A DNA stretch of 52,934 nucleotides, from NCBI RefSeq assembly GCF_000426305.1, contig NZ_AUFC01000022.1, positions 1 to 52,934 of the forward strand, written 5' to 3'. The notes beneath the pieces are model-generated. The model made no database searches. It was given only the letters and a program-made list of their open reading frames with translations, and had not been told where the DNA came from. Numbering within the stretch: the first letter of the stretch is position 1; each line of letters opens with the position of its first letter. Below are positions 17,654 through 27,327 of the stretch, in pieces. The stretch is from Anaerovorax odorimutans DSM 5092 (GTDB lineage: Bacteria > Bacillota > Clostridia > Peptostreptococcales > Anaerovoracaceae). Both the position numbers and the translations under genes were made by a program.

Positions 17654-19306
17654 ATGAATATTAAGTTTTGTGGTGCAGCGTCTTCAGTTACAGGTTCATG
17701 TCATTTAATTACCACCGATAAATATAAAATTTTACTAGATTGCGGACAATTTCAAGGTGGAAAAGCTATGGATGCAATGAATTGGGAAGACTTTGGTTTT
17801 GATCCTGCTGATATAGATTTAGTTCTTTTAAGCCATGCACATATTGATCATTGTGGAAGAATACCTTTGCTGGTAAAAAAGGGGTTCAAGGGTAAGATAT
17901 ATTGTACAGATGCTACAGCAGATTTAGTGGAAGTCATGTTAAAAGACAGTGGATATATTCACGAAAAGGAAGCAGAATGGAAAAACAGGAAAGCAGAGCG
18001 TGCCGGTAGGAAATTGACAGAACCTCTTTATACATTCAATGATTCGGTAAATTCATTACAATATATTGTGCCTGTTTTATATGATCAATTAATAGAGTTA
18101 AATGATGAAATGAAAGTAGTTTTTAATGATGCAGGACATATATTAGGTTCCGCTATGATAGAACTATGGGTTACAGAAAATGAGAATACATCTAAGATTG
18201 TTTTTTCGGGAGATATAGGAGTTAGGAATCGACCAATTTTACGCGACCCTACTATAATTAAAAAAGCTGATTATGTTATTATGGAGACAACTTACGGTAA
18301 TAGACTTCATGCACCAAATACAAGTAGCATAGAAGACCTCATTAATATAGTTTTGAAAACTGTAAGAAGAGGGGGAACTGTTGTTATTCCGTCTTTCGCT
18401 GTAGGAAGAACACAGGAATTAATTTATGAATTTAATAGATTTTATGAAGATAACTCTAAATATAAAGATGAGTTGGACAAATTATTTGTTTATATAGACA
18501 GTCCTATGGCAACTACGGCTACAGAAGTGTTTAGAAAAAATGCGCAGGTATTTGATGAAGAAACGAGAGAATATATTTTAAACGGAGATAATCCGTTAGA
18601 TTTTAAGAATTTAAAATTTACAAGAACAAGTGATGAATCGAGAGCTTTGAATTTTGATACTTCTCCAAAAATTATTATTTCTGCTAGTGGTATGTGCGAA
18701 GCCGGAAGAATAAGGCATCATTTAAAACATAACTTATGGAATCCTAAATCCAGTATAGTATTTGTTGGATATCAAGCAGAAGGTACTTTGGGAAGACTTA
18801 TTGTTGAAGGAGCAAAGGATGTTACCCTTTTCGGAGAAAGTGTCCATATAAATGCTGAAATTCATAATTTAGAAGGGTTTTCAGGACATGCCGACAGAGA
18901 TGGGCTTTTGTATTGGCTTGGCGGATTTGAAAAAAAACCTCATGATATATTTTTAGTACATGGAGAAAATGAATCTAAACATGACTTTGCATCATTTGTT
19001 AAAGAAAAACTTGGCTGGGATTGTGTAGTAGTAGAAGGCGTTTCTGAATTTTCATTAGAAAAAGAAACTGTTTTAACAAAGCAAGAAGCTATGTCAAGCA
19101 TTATGGATCAAGAGCAAATGCTGAAAGTAAAGACAAAAATTGCTGATATACATGATGAATTAGAAAAAATTCTATACAATACACAGTTAGCTGTAGATAG
19201 CGAGGTAACACCTGAGCGTATTGCGGAAATTAATAATATTGTTTTAGCTTTAGAGAAAAATACTATGAATTTGGGATCTGTAGTAACATCGGAGGACAAT
19301 TCATAA
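17654..19306 (+). CDS. Metallo-beta-lactamase / beta-CASP RNase-like protein
   Basis: A 550-residue protein of the YSH1/CPSF73-like beta-CASP family, predicted Zn-dependent RNA nuclease in the cytoplasm. The metal motifs are HAHIDHCGRIP (motif 2), AGHILGSA (motif 3) and FSGDIG (motif 4). The beta-CASP part has SFAVGRTQE, DSPMA and SASGMCEAGRIRHH, with GFSGHADRDGL and the late His in LVHGENESK. AAAGGAGG precedes the ATG. It follows the tandem repeat array by about 55 bp. The exact substrate is unknown; the fold assignment is firm. Confidence 0.9.
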   Translation: MNIKFCGAASSVTGSCHLITTDKYKILLDCGQFQGGKAMDAMNWEDFGFDPADIDLVLLSHAHIDHCGRIPLLVKKGFKGKIYCTDATADLVEVMLKDSGYIHEKEAEWKNRKAERAGRKLTEPLYTFNDSVNSLQYIVPVLYDQLIELNDEMKVVFNDAGHILGSAMIELWVTENENTSKIVFSGDIGVRNRPILRDPTIIKKADYVIMETTYGNRLHAPNTSSIEDLINIVLKTVRRGGTVVIPSFAVGRTQELIYEFNRFYEDNSKYKDELDKLFVYIDSPMATTATEVFRKNAQVFDEETREYILNGDNPLDFKNLKFTRTSDESRALNFDTSPKIIISASGMCEAGRIRHHLKHNLWNPKSSIVFVGYQAEGTLGRLIVEGAKDVTLFGESVHINAEIHNLEGFSGHADRDGLLYWLGGFEKKPHDIFLVHGENESKHDFASFVKEKLGWDCVVVEGVSEFSLEKETVLTKQEAMSSIMDQEQMLKVKTKIADIHDELEKILYNTQLAVDSEVTPERIAEINNIVLALEKNTMNLGSVVTSEDNS

Positions 19307-19391
19307 AGTGAAAATAAAAATTGCGATTTTTATTTGATATTTTATAAAAAAGATATTATAATAAGATTCGTTGGAAAAAGTTTAATAAATG

Positions 19392-19424
19392 AGACAGCGT
19401 AAATCAACTTATGCTGTCTGTTTA
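19392..19424 (+). terminator. Putative terminator after the beta-CASP gene
   Basis: AGACAGCGTAA / TTATGCTGTCT with a short loop, then TGTTTAAC. The T tract is weak. Confidence 0.5.
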
Positions 19425-19591
19425 ACTATTACAGTAAAATCAGAATTTTTAGTTTTATTAAAAATAAGATTTTTTTGTCTCAAAAATGTTTTTATACTAT
19501 GTTAATTTTGCTATAATAATATATACAAGATACAAATGAAAATATTTAATTGAAATTTTTTTATTAAGTTACATAGTTACAGGAGGATAAA

Positions 19592-21385
19592 ATGTCTTTA
19601 TTGCAGGATATTGCATCAAGTGTACAGCAAGTAGCTGAAGCAATAGCAATAGCTATTGGCGTAGAGGTTGAAATTGTCGATAATAAGCTTACTGTTATCG
19701 GAGGTACAGCTGTTTATTTTGATCAAATCGGACAAAAGGAAGAATTTGGTCAAGTAGATGGAAATTTACTCTATGCTAGAGTTCTCAGAAGTGGTATGAC
19801 AGAATATATTGCAGATGCAAGAAATTATAAATTTTATGGCACGTCTTTTGCAGAACATGATTATAGTGAATTAGCAGAAATTTGTACTCCGATTAAAATA
19901 AAAAATGAGACAATAGGAATTATAGGTTTAGTTGCATTAGATGAAGAACAAAGAGCTATATTACTTGATAAAAAGCGCAGTATGGTAACTTTTGTAGAGA
20001 AAATGGCCGATTTGCTTGCAGCTAAAGCAATAGAAAAAAAAGCATTAGATAACATCTCTAATAGTATGAATGAATTGGCAACCGTATTGGAGACTACGCA
20101 TGAAGGTATTTTTGCCTTGGATGGAACAGGGCATATAAAACATTGTAATAATATGGCAGAGAAATTATTTAATACTACCAGAAAAGATATTTTATCAAGC
20201 CATATAAGCAAATATATGATAGGCACCCCGGCTCTTGACGTATTACGTTCAGGTATTGGTTATACAGAGAATGAAGAATTATATTCTAATGACAGAGGAT
20301 CATTTCATTTTATTGTTACAGCAAAACCATATTTTTCAGATAATAAAGTTGCCGGTGTTGTAATATCTTTTAGAGATATAGAAGAAGCACAAAAATTAGT
20401 GTATAATATAAATACAAGAGCTTTGAAATGTACTGTTGATGATATAATGGGTCAAAGTGAATCAATAAAAAAAGCTAAAAATTTATCTTTACTTACAGCT
20501 CGCGGAAATTCTACAGTGTTAATTACAGGAGAAAGCGGCACAGGTAAAGAAATGTTTTCAAAAGCAATTCATTACTCAAGCTCAAGATCAAAAGGACCTT
20601 TTGTTACAGTGAATTGTGGAGCTATACCGGAAAATCTTTTGGAAAGTGAACTCTTTGGATATGAAAAAGGTGCTTTTACCGGAGCTAATGATAAAGGAAA
20701 GATTGGCAAATTCGAAATGGCTAATGGCGGTACTATCTTTCTTGATGAAATTGGTGATATGCCGTTACATTTACAGGTTAAAATACTTCACGTTCTTCAG
20801 AATATGAGATTTGAAAGAGTGGGAGGTAATAAGACAATAATTGTAGACGTAAGAGTAATAGCAGCTACAAACAAAGACTTAGAAGATATGATAAAAGAAG
20901 GAACCTTCCGAGAAGACCTATACTATAGATTAAGTGTTATACCGTTAATGGTACCTCCACTAAGGGAAAGAAAAGGTGATATTAAACTTTTAATATATCA
21001 TTTTTTAAAAAAATATAATACCTTTATGGGGAAAAAAATCAAGGGATTTACAAAAGAAGTGGAAGAACTTTATGAATCTTATGATTGGCCAGGGAATGTA
21101 AGAGAGCTTGAGAATGCAATTGAATATGGTACTAATATGGCTTTTGGGGAGTTAATAGGCTTAGATGCAGTACCATCTAGATTGTTTAAAAATCAAACCA
21201 ATACCATTCAGATAGGATGTAGTGATTTACCCCTTGGGGAACAAGTAAAACTATATGAAAAGGAAATTATTACGAGAAAACTGATGGAGTATGGAGAAGG
21301 CAGCAATGCAAAGGACAAGGTAGCGCAGGAACTTGGATTAAGCCGAGCAACCCTTTATCGCAAATTGTCCGAGCTGGATATATAA
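19592..21385 (+). CDS. Sigma-54-dependent transcriptional activator (GAF-like/PAS/AAA+/Fis)
   Basis: A 597-residue bacterial enhancer-binding protein. Residues 1-150 are a GAF-like sensory region. A PAS domain spans about 165-280 ([22 protein letters not shown]). The AAA+ domain (about 285-525) has Walker A GESGTGKE, the sigma-54 contact loop GAFTGA and Walker [12 protein letters not shown]. The Fis-type HTH is at the C-terminus ([20 protein letters not shown]). It ends 25 bp before the class III aminotransferase gene, so it probably regulates that gene or an amino-acid degradation set. I found no convincing -24/-12 promoter in the short gap. Ligand unknown. Confidence 0.93.
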   Translation: MSLLQDIASSVQQVAEAIAIAIGVEVEIVDNKLTVIGGTAVYFDQIGQKEEFGQVDGNLLYARVLRSGMTEYIADARNYKFYGTSFAEHDYSELAEICTPIKIKNETIGIIGLVALDEEQRAILLDKKRSMVTFVEKMADLLAAKAIEKKALDNISNSMNELATVLETTHEGIFALDGTGHIKHCNNMAEKLFNTTRKDILSSHISKYMIGTPALDVLRSGIGYTENEELYSNDRGSFHFIVTAKPYFSDNKVAGVVISFRDIEEAQKLVYNINTRALKCTVDDIMGQSESIKKAKNLSLLTARGNSTVLITGESGTGKEMFSKAIHYSSSRSKGPFVTVNCGAIPENLLESELFGYEKGAFTGANDKGKIGKFEMANGGTIFLDEIGDMPLHLQVKILHVLQNMRFERVGGNKTIIVDVRVIAATNKDLEDMIKEGTFREDLYYRLSVIPLMVPPLRERKGDIKLLIYHFLKKYNTFMGKKIKGFTKEVEELYESYDWPGNVRELENAIEYGTNMAFGELIGLDAVPSRLFKNQTNTIQIGCSDLPLGEQVKLYEKEIITRKLMEYGEGSNAKDKVAQELGLSRATLYRKLSELDI

Positions 21386-21410
21386 TTAATAAAAAACAGG
21401 AGGGAAAAAA

Positions 21411-22763
21411 ATGTTAAGAGAAGCATTACCTAAAATCGTTACACCATTACCAGGACCTAAGGCTAAGGCTATTATCGACAGAAGAGAAGCGGCTATGCCT
21501 GGAGCAATTAAGTGTGGATACCCATGTGTTATTGCTCGTGGTGAAGGCGCTATGTTTGAAGACGTAGATGGAAACATCTTCCTTGATTGGATTGGTGGAG
21601 TAGGTGTATTAAATATTGGATACAGCCACCCAGAATTAATTGATGCTGTTAAAAAACAGTCAGAAAAATATTTCCATGCTATGATGAATATTACAACTCA
21701 TGAAGGATATATTTCACTTGCAGAAAAAATGAATGAAATCGTACCAGTAAAAGGCGATAAGAAAAAGACAATGTTCGTAAACAGTGGTGCTGAAGCTGAT
21801 GAAAATGCTGTAAAAATTGCTAAGAGCTATACAGGCAGACCTAATATCATCGTATTTTCAGGAGCTTTCCACGGAAGAACAATGCTTACTATGACTATGA
21901 CAGCTAAGAAAGCTTATGCAATCGGTATGGGACCTTTCCCTGATGGTGTTTATAGAGCTGAATTCCCTAACTTTTACAGAAAGCCAGAAGGAATGTCAGA
22001 AGCAGATGCAGTTAAATACTATATTGAAAAATTAGAACAAGTATTTGTTGAAGCAACTCCAGCTAATGATGTAGCAGCTATTATCTTCGAACCTGTACAA
22101 GGTGAAGGTGGTTTTATTCCTGCTCCAATCGAATGGGTTAAAGCTGTTAGAAAAATTTGTGATGATAACGGAATCTTAATGGTTACTGATGAAGTTCAGA
22201 GTGGTTGGGCACGTTCAGGAAGAATGTTTGCATCACAATACTTTGCAGAAGCAGGTTGTGCTCCTGATATCATGACAACTGCTAAATCAATTGCAGGTGG
22301 TCTTCCACTATCTGCTGTAACTGCTAGTGCGGAAATTATGGATAAAGTAACTGGAGGAACAATTGGTGGTACATACTGCGGTAATCCTCTAGCTTGTGCA
22401 TCAGCATTAAAAGTTGTTGAAGTAATGCAAAGAGACGATTATCCAGGAAAAGCTCTTAAGATTGCTGATAAATGCATGGCTAAGTTCAATGAATGGAAAG
22501 ATAAGTATGAAGTTGTCGGCGATGTAAGAGGAACTGGTTCTATGATGGGTATCGAGTTTGTAAAAACTAAGGCTGGAAAAGAACCAAATGCTGATCTTGT
22601 AAATGCTATCGTTCAAGAAGCAGTACAGAATGGTCTATTACTTGAAAGTGCTGGAACATATGGAAATGTTATCAGATTCCTTTGCCCACTTTGCGTAACT
22701 GACGCTCAGATTGAAGCTGGTTTAGAAATCTTTGAAAAAGCTATCGTAAAATGCATGAAATAG
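21411..22763 (+). CDS. Class III aminotransferase (4-aminobutyrate aminotransferase-like)
   Basis: A 450-residue PLP enzyme, fold type I. The Schiff-base lysine is Lys292 (TTAKSIAGGLPL), with Asp260 in TDEVQSG binding the pyridine nitrogen. The PLP phosphate loop is NSGAEADENAVK, and the substrate region has FHGRT. It probably transfers an amino group from an omega-amino acid such as GABA, or ornithine/lysine-type substrates, to 2-oxoglutarate. The sigma-54 activator directly upstream suggests inducible catabolism. Its codon choice is visibly less AT-biased than that of its neighbours, which suggests high expression. AGGAGG precedes the ATG. Substrate inferred only from overall similarity. 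Confidence 0.9.
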   Translation: MLREALPKIVTPLPGPKAKAIIDRREAAMPGAIKCGYPCVIARGEGAMFEDVDGNIFLDWIGGVGVLNIGYSHPELIDAVKKQSEKYFHAMMNITTHEGYISLAEKMNEIVPVKGDKKKTMFVNSGAEADENAVKIAKSYTGRPNIIVFSGAFHGRTMLTMTMTAKKAYAIGMGPFPDGVYRAEFPNFYRKPEGMSEADAVKYYIEKLEQVFVEATPANDVAAIIFEPVQGEGGFIPAPIEWVKAVRKICDDNGILMVTDEVQSGWARSGRMFASQYFAEAGCAPDIMTTAKSIAGGLPLSAVTASAEIMDKVTGGTIGGTYCGNPLACASALKVVEVMQRDDYPGKALKIADKCMAKFNEWKDKYEVVGDVRGTGSMMGIEFVKTKAGKEPNADLVNAIVQEAVQNGLLLESAGTYGNVIRFLCPLCVTDAQIEAGLEIFEKAIVKCMK

Positions 22764-22799
22764 TTTAAGATCTAAATTAATTAATTTTTATATGGGGAT

Positions 22800-22840
22800 A
22801 ATAAAGGTTGCTTCTTAAGAAGCAGCCTTTATTCGTAATT
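22800..22840. terminator. Bidirectional terminator between aminotransferase and niaR
   Basis: AATAAAGGTTGCTTC-TTAA-GAAGCAGCCTTTATT, 15-bp arms with one wobble. It separates convergent genes. Confidence 0.85.
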
Positions 22841-22862
22841 TTAAAATTCTGTGAGTTACCAT

Positions 22863-23429
22863 TTATTCAATTGCAATACCCTTTTGGGTCAAAGCATTAA
22901 TTATATGCTGGAATATGGATTCATCTTTACACCCAATTCTATGAAAATGTGTTCCATCGGTTAAATCGCACAGTTGTTTTGCGTTACAATCTTTTATTTT
23001 TTCAGAAAAAATACCTGCCTCATATCTAGAACATATATTTAATTTACCAGATATTTGTCCATAAATTGGATGCTCTATAGTAACATCAAGAAGGCATCCG
23101 CCGAAATCAACAATTGTATATAATTCATCTATAAGTTGTTCTTCTGAATGTTTGCAAGCAATCATTCCAATAAAACCATATCCCTCTGAATCACTATCAT
23201 CGGGTATATAAACATATCCCTTGGATGTTGCTGAAATATTTAACCCAGATGCTCTAAGAAGTGCAATATCACCTACTATAATTTGTCTACTGACACCAAA
23301 CATTGAAGCCATTATCGTAGCACTTAATGGCTTATCAGCCTCAGCTAATAAATCTAAAATTTTTTCTCTACGCTGGTTTGAAGTTAATTTTTGAAGATTT
23401 TCAATTTCATTTATTTTATCATTTATCAT
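22863..23429 (-). CDS. niaR: NiaR-type niacin-responsive transcriptional repressor
   Basis: A 188-residue repressor. Residues 15-72 are an HTH_11 winged helix (RREKILDLLAE, MFGVSRQIIVGDIALLRASG). Residues 85-185 are a 3H domain, named for three conserved histidines (seen here as CKHS, IEHPIYG and THFHRIG), the niacin- and metal-binding domain of NiaR/YrxA. The start at 23429 has AAAGGA well placed; an upstream ATG at 23462 does not. It diverges from an EIIC-like permease across a perfect palindromic site that overlaps the permease promoter, so the permease is its likely target. Confidence 0.9.
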   Translation of the reverse strand: MINDKINEIENLQKLTSNQRREKILDLLAEADKPLSATIMASMFGVSRQIIVGDIALLRASGLNISATSKGYVYIPDDSDSEGYGFIGMIACKHSEEQLIDELYTIVDFGGCLLDVTIEHPIYGQISGKLNICSRYEAGIFSEKIKDCNAKQLCDLTDGTHFHRIGCKDESIFQHIINALTQKGIAIE

Positions 23430-23477
23430 AATATTTTTTCCTTTATTGTGTATAGTAAACATTATAATTATTATAGT

Positions 23478-23507
23478 ATCATAACATATGTGTTTTTAAT
23501 AGGTCAA
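23478..23507 (-). promoter_or_regulatory. Candidate niaR promoter
   Basis: On the minus strand, TTGACC (23502-23507), 18-bp spacer, TATGAT (23478-23483). Confidence 0.5.
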
Positions 23508-23520
23508 CCAAAATGAGCAA

Positions 23521-23558
23521 TTACATGTCTTGACACATGTAAACATACATGCTAAAAT
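23521..23558 (+). promoter_or_regulatory. NiaR operator overlapping permease promoter
   Basis: Perfect 8-bp arms TTACATGT (23521-23528) and ACATGTAA (23535-23542) flank CTTGAC. The -35 TTGACA (23530-23535) lies inside the palindrome. A 17-bp spacer leads to TAAAAT (23553-23558). The core ATGTCTTGACA is like NiaR sites I recall from Bacillus nad genes. Binding would block RNA polymerase. Confidence 0.8.
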
Positions 23559-23574
23559 ATTCAGGGAATATATG

Positions 23575-23599
23575 GCCTATATAAATAAATTATATAGGC
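23575..23599 (+). promoter_or_regulatory. Inverted repeat in permease 5' leader
   Basis: GCCTATATAA-ATAAA-TTATATAGGC, perfect 10-bp arms, just downstream of the predicted start point and about 20 bp before the start codon. It may be an mRNA hairpin or a second operator. Confidence 0.6.
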
Positions 23600-23621
23600 G
23601 CTTTCTAAAAGGAGAAGTTAA

Positions 23622-24662
23622 ATGAACAATTTAAAGGAATTCTTGAAGCGAAAAGATATAGAATTTTCTGCTAAGAGATATTTGAATGATGCACTGTCAG
23701 CAATGGCTTTAGGTTTGTTCGCATCATTACTTATTGGTCTAATAATAAAGACCTTAGGAGAACAAACTGCAATATTGTTTGGTGAAAACACAATTTCTGC
23801 GTTTTTCGTACAAACAGGAGGCTTTGCTATGAAGATGATGGGGCCAGCTATAGGGGCGGCTGTAGCTAATGGTTTAAAATCACCACCTCTTGTCTTATTT
23901 GCAAGTATTATATCAGGTTATGTAGGTGCTGAAATGGGAGGTCCTGCAGGAGCTTTTATTGCTGTTGCTATTGGTGCTGAATTTGGTAAAGCGGTTTCTA
24001 AAGAAACAAAAGTAGATATAATAGTAACTCCTGCTGTTAGTATAATCATGGGAGTTTTAGCAGCAAAATTGTTCGGACCTGCAGTGGCTGCTTTAATGAC
24101 AGGATTGGGAAAAATAATTATGAATGCCACAGAATTACAGCCATTCTTAATGGGTATTATAGTTTCCGTAATTGTAGGACTTGTTCTAACTGCGCCTATC
24201 TCTAGTGCGGCGTTATGTATAATGCTTGATTTAGGAGGTATTGCAGCAGGGGCAGCAACTGTTGGTTGTTGTGCGCAGATGGTTGGATTTGCGGTAATAA
24301 GTTTTAAAGAAAACGGAGTTGGAGGGTTAATTGCACAAGGAATCGGAACCTCTATGTTGCAGGTTTCAAATATAATAAAAAATCCATGGATTTTAGTTCC
24401 GCCAACTTTGGCAGCTGCAATTATTGGTCCTATTTCAACAGTTATATTCAAAATGACAAATATAGCTGCAGGTGCAGGAATGGGAACTTGTGGATTTGTG
24501 GGACAAATTGGAACATTTACTTCTATGGGATTTAGTATAAAAGTGCTATTATTTATATTATTATTACATTTTATTTTACCTGCTATAGCAGCATTGATTA
24601 TAGATTATGGTATGAAAAAAATAGGAATGATCAAAGTAGGAGACTATAAGTTGGATTTATAG
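23622..24662 (+). CDS. EIIC-like (PTS_EIIC_2 family) integral membrane transporter
   Basis: A 346-residue, strongly hydrophobic protein with about nine or ten membrane helices. It is rich in Gly/Ala repeats (GGPAGAFIAVAIGAEFGKAV, GPAIGAAVANGLKSPP) typical of the orphan EIIC-like family. No EIIA or EIIB gene is adjacent, so classical PTS phosphorylation is doubtful. Its promoter contains a NiaR-type operator and niaR is divergent, so I infer that it imports niacin or a related precursor. AAAAGGAG precedes the ATG. Family call good, substrate inferred. Confidence 0.8.
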   Translation: MNNLKEFLKRKDIEFSAKRYLNDALSAMALGLFASLLIGLIIKTLGEQTAILFGENTISAFFVQTGGFAMKMMGPAIGAAVANGLKSPPLVLFASIISGYVGAEMGGPAGAFIAVAIGAEFGKAVSKETKVDIIVTPAVSIIMGVLAAKLFGPAVAALMTGLGKIIMNATELQPFLMGIIVSVIVGLVLTAPISSAALCIMLDLGGIAAGAATVGCCAQMVGFAVISFKENGVGGLIAQGIGTSMLQVSNIIKNPWILVPPTLAAAIIGPISTVIFKMTNIAAGAGMGTCGFVGQIGTFTSMGFSIKVLLFILLLHFILPAIAALIIDYGMKKIGMIKVGDYKLDL

Positions 24663-24697
24663 TTCTTATAATTTACTGTTCATTAATTTAGTAAATA

Positions 24698-24735
24698 AAA
24701 AATGCTTGGCTTTATAACCAAGCATTTAATATTTT
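24698..24735. terminator. Bidirectional terminator
   Basis: AAATGCTTGG-CTTTATAA-CCAAGCATTT between the convergent permease and rubredoxin-type genes, with T-rich flanks on both strands. Confidence 0.85.
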
Positions 24736-24756
24736 TAATAAGTATTTATTAAGTTA

Positions 24757-25086
24757 TTAGAATTTTTCTTTTCCAACATGAATTGCAATCTCAGCTTTAC
24801 ATGATTGCTTAATATCCCATGCCCTTCTGTTTGCACCTGTAAATGAAGCGATACATCCAGGATCAAGTCCAATTTCTAAACCTTCTTCGCTTAGCTTTGC
24901 AATTTTAGCTGCATAATATTCTACTTCCATTAGTAGGTCATTTGTCCTGTCAGCAGCATAAATTTTGTCAGCTTCCTCTTTTGAAAGAGATGTAAATTTA
25001 CTTGCTGGTGCACCACATTTTGGACATTTTTCTGGTGCAGAATCTCCTTCATAAATAAGACCGCATACTGTACATTTCCATAACAT
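24757..25086 (-). CDS. Rubredoxin-domain iron protein
   Basis: A 109-residue protein. Residues 1-37 are a rubredoxin-like Fe(Cys)4 domain of rubrerythrin type: CTVCGLIYEG (Cys5, Cys8) and CPKCGAP. Residues 38-109 are a mainly helical region (NDLLMEVEYYAAKIAKLSEEGLE) with no four-helix diiron motifs, so it is not a full rubrerythrin. A role in electron transfer or oxidative-stress defence in an anaerobe is likely. AAGGAGG lies upstream of the ATG. It stands alone between a terminator and the CYTH gene. Confidence 0.8.
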   Translation of the reverse strand: MLWKCTVCGLIYEGDSAPEKCPKCGAPASKFTSLSKEEADKIYAADRTNDLLMEVEYYAAKIAKLSEEGLEIGLDPGCIASFTGANRRAWDIKQSCKAEIAIHVGKEKF

Positions 25087-25312
25087 AATAGTAGTCCTCC
25101 TTAAGTATTTTTAAATTTTCATATAAAATAAATAATCTTATTTTAATATACCCTGTTTATTTATTGCTTAAACACTTAAAGGATAACAAAAAATCTATGG
25201 TTGTTTTGCAAAGTAAATTATGATATTATAAGTAAGCACGATTATCAGCAAAGTTTTATGAATGTAAATTTTTTACTATATGTTAAAACTAAAGCGAATA
25301 GGGAATAATAAT

Positions 25313-25951
25313 ATGGAAATAGAAATGAAATACGGCATTGGGGATAAAGATATTGCCGAAAACATTTGGGAAGACCCTGAACTTACAGCTATTGTAGATG
25401 AAGAGTCTAGAGAAAAGATCTATATGAAAGCAGCTTATTTCGATACTGACGATAATATACTTTCGAAACATGATATTGCTTTTCGTGTAAGAATGGAAGG
25501 AAACCGAGTTGTAGCTTCATTAAAATGGAATGGTGAAGCAGATGACGGACTTCATGCTAGGGAAGAGATAAATGTTCCTGTAAACGATGAAGCATGTTTT
25601 ATAAATCCTAATCCTGAAATTTTTAAAGAAAGTGAATCAGGTCAAGCCATGTTAGAATTAATTGCTGATAAGAAGCTCCATAGCTTACTTGAAACACGAT
25701 TTATAAGAAGCAGATTTAGAATTGATACAGGAAGCAGTCTTTGTGAAGTAGCAATAGATGTTGGAGATATTGTGACAGACTTCGGCAGCTTGCCAATTTG
25801 CGAGCTTGAAATTGAGTTGTTTTCTGGAGAACAAGAAGATATGATAAAAATAGGAAACAAACTAAAAGAAAAGTATGGTTTGGTTTGTGAAAACAGAAGT
25901 AAATATGCAAGAGGTTTAGAACTTTTAGAAAAAAATCAATATATAGATTAA
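25313..25951 (+). CDS. CYTH domain protein
   Basis: A 212-residue protein of the CYTH tunnel fold (adenylate cyclase class IV / thiamine or tripolyphosphatase). It opens with the hallmark ExExK (MEIEMKY), followed by alternating charged strands (YFDTDD, AFRVRMEG, ASLKWNGE, LEIELFSG) and ENRSKYARG near the end. It probably hydrolyses a triphosphate compound such as inorganic tripolyphosphate. I start at ATG 25313, which follows AGGGA and begins exactly at the motif; an ATG at 25280 adds residues not seen in the family. Confidence 0.85.
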   Translation: MEIEMKYGIGDKDIAENIWEDPELTAIVDEESREKIYMKAAYFDTDDNILSKHDIAFRVRMEGNRVVASLKWNGEADDGLHAREEINVPVNDEACFINPNPEIFKESESGQAMLELIADKKLHSLLETRFIRSRFRIDTGSSLCEVAIDVGDIVTDFGSLPICELEIELFSGEQEDMIKIGNKLKEKYGLVCENRSKYARGLELLEKNQYID

Positions 25952-26035
25952 CAACAATTTTTATTAAAAACTTTAAAATTTATAATATTTTATTTTGGTT
26001 GTTAATTTATTTATAATTTAGGAGGAAATATATTA

Positions 26036-27319
26036 ATGAAATCAACATTTTTATCAAGAGAAAAAAACGAGGTAAAATTTACAATTGAATTTACGGCAGA
26101 GGAATTTGAACAGGCGGTAATAAAAGCTTATCAAAATACAAAGCATAAATATGCAATAGATGGATTCAGAAAGGGAAAAGCCCCAAGAAAATTAATTGAA
26201 ACACATTATGGAGAGGATATTTTCTTTGAAGATGCTATCAATGATATGTTTTCACAAGGATATCCTGAAGCATTGCAGACACTTGAGCTTGATACTGTAG
26301 ATCAGCCAAGAGCAGATTTTGACAAAATTAAAAAAGGTGAAGGTGTTAACGTTACCCTTACTGTTACTGTTAAACCTGAAGTAGAAGTAAAAGATTATAA
26401 AGGTGTTAAAGTAAATAAAATTGTTCATGAAGTAATAGATAAAGATATTGATAAAGAATTAGAAAATTTACAGAACAGAAATGCAAGAATGGTACTTGTA
26501 GAAAGACCTGCGGAAAACGGTGATACTGTACTAATTGACTATGCTGGATTTGTAGGTGACCACCAATTTGAAGGAGGTACTGCTGAAAGACAGCCTTTGG
26601 AATTAGGTTCAGGTTCATTTATTCCTGGATTTGAAGAACAATTAGTAGGTGCTGTGGCAGGAGAGGAAAGAGATGTTAAAGTAACTTTCCCTACTGAATA
26701 TCATTCAGATGATTTAGCAGGTAAAGATGCGGTCTTTAAATGTGTTGTTCATGAAATAAAAGCAAAAGAATTACCTGAATTAAATGATGAATTTGCAAAG
26801 GATATAAGTGAATTTGATACACTTGAAGAGTTAAAGAAAGAAACAAGAGAGAAACTTGAAAAAGCAGCTGTTTCAAGAGCTGAGTTAGAGACTAAAAATG
26901 CAATACTTGAAAAAGTCTATGATGCAAATGATGTAGATATTCCTGATGCAATGGTTGAATCTCAGATTGATGAAATGATGCAGGAATTTGCTCAGCAGCT
27001 TCAATATCAGGGATTAGATCTTGAAAAATACTTTGAATATCTGCAAAAGGATCCTAAAGAATTCAGAGAAGAACTTAGAGAAGATGCATATAAGAAAACT
27101 AAAACCAGACTTCTGGTTGAAGCCGTAGCAGATGCAGAAAAATTTGAAGTGACGGAAGAAGAAATGGACAAAGAGCTGATGGCAATGGCTGATCAATATA
27201 AAATGGAATTGAATAAATTAAAGGAAGCTATGGGAAGTGAAAACTTCGGTTTCTTGGAAAAAGACATTAAAATGAGAAAAGCTGTTGAATTTATGTTTGA
27301 AAATGCAGTAATTGAGTAA
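26036..27319 (+). CDS. tig: Trigger factor
   Basis: A 427-residue ribosome-associated chaperone and peptidyl-prolyl isomerase. The N-terminal ribosome-binding domain has GFRKGKAPRKLIETHYGED. The FKBP-like domain (about 150-240) has GDTVLIDYAGF and GSGSFIPGFEEQLVGA. The C-terminal chaperone arms run to the end. AGGAGG precedes the ATG. It begins the tig-clpP-clpX-lon block typical of Clostridia. Confidence 0.97.
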   Translation: MKSTFLSREKNEVKFTIEFTAEEFEQAVIKAYQNTKHKYAIDGFRKGKAPRKLIETHYGEDIFFEDAINDMFSQGYPEALQTLELDTVDQPRADFDKIKKGEGVNVTLTVTVKPEVEVKDYKGVKVNKIVHEVIDKDIDKELENLQNRNARMVLVERPAENGDTVLIDYAGFVGDHQFEGGTAERQPLELGSGSFIPGFEEQLVGAVAGEERDVKVTFPTEYHSDDLAGKDAVFKCVVHEIKAKELPELNDEFAKDISEFDTLEELKKETREKLEKAAVSRAELETKNAILEKVYDANDVDIPDAMVESQIDEMMQEFAQQLQYQGLDLEKYFEYLQKDPKEFREELREDAYKKTKTRLLVEAVADAEKFEVTEEEMDKELMAMADQYKMELNKLKEAMGSENFGFLEKDIKMRKAVEFMFENAVIE

Positions 27320-27327
27320 TATATATA

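Noticed and set aside
21386-21410. Sigma-54 promoter for the aminotransferase next to its activator
   Set aside because: The 25-bp gap and the preceding 100 bp show no TGGCAC-N5-TTGC pattern; the genes may be co-transcribed or the target lies elsewhere.
23918-24451. 177-residue minus-strand frame opposite the EIIC-like gene
   Set aside because: Pro/Ile/Ala-rich shadow translation of the Gly/Ala-rich permease; no ribosome site.
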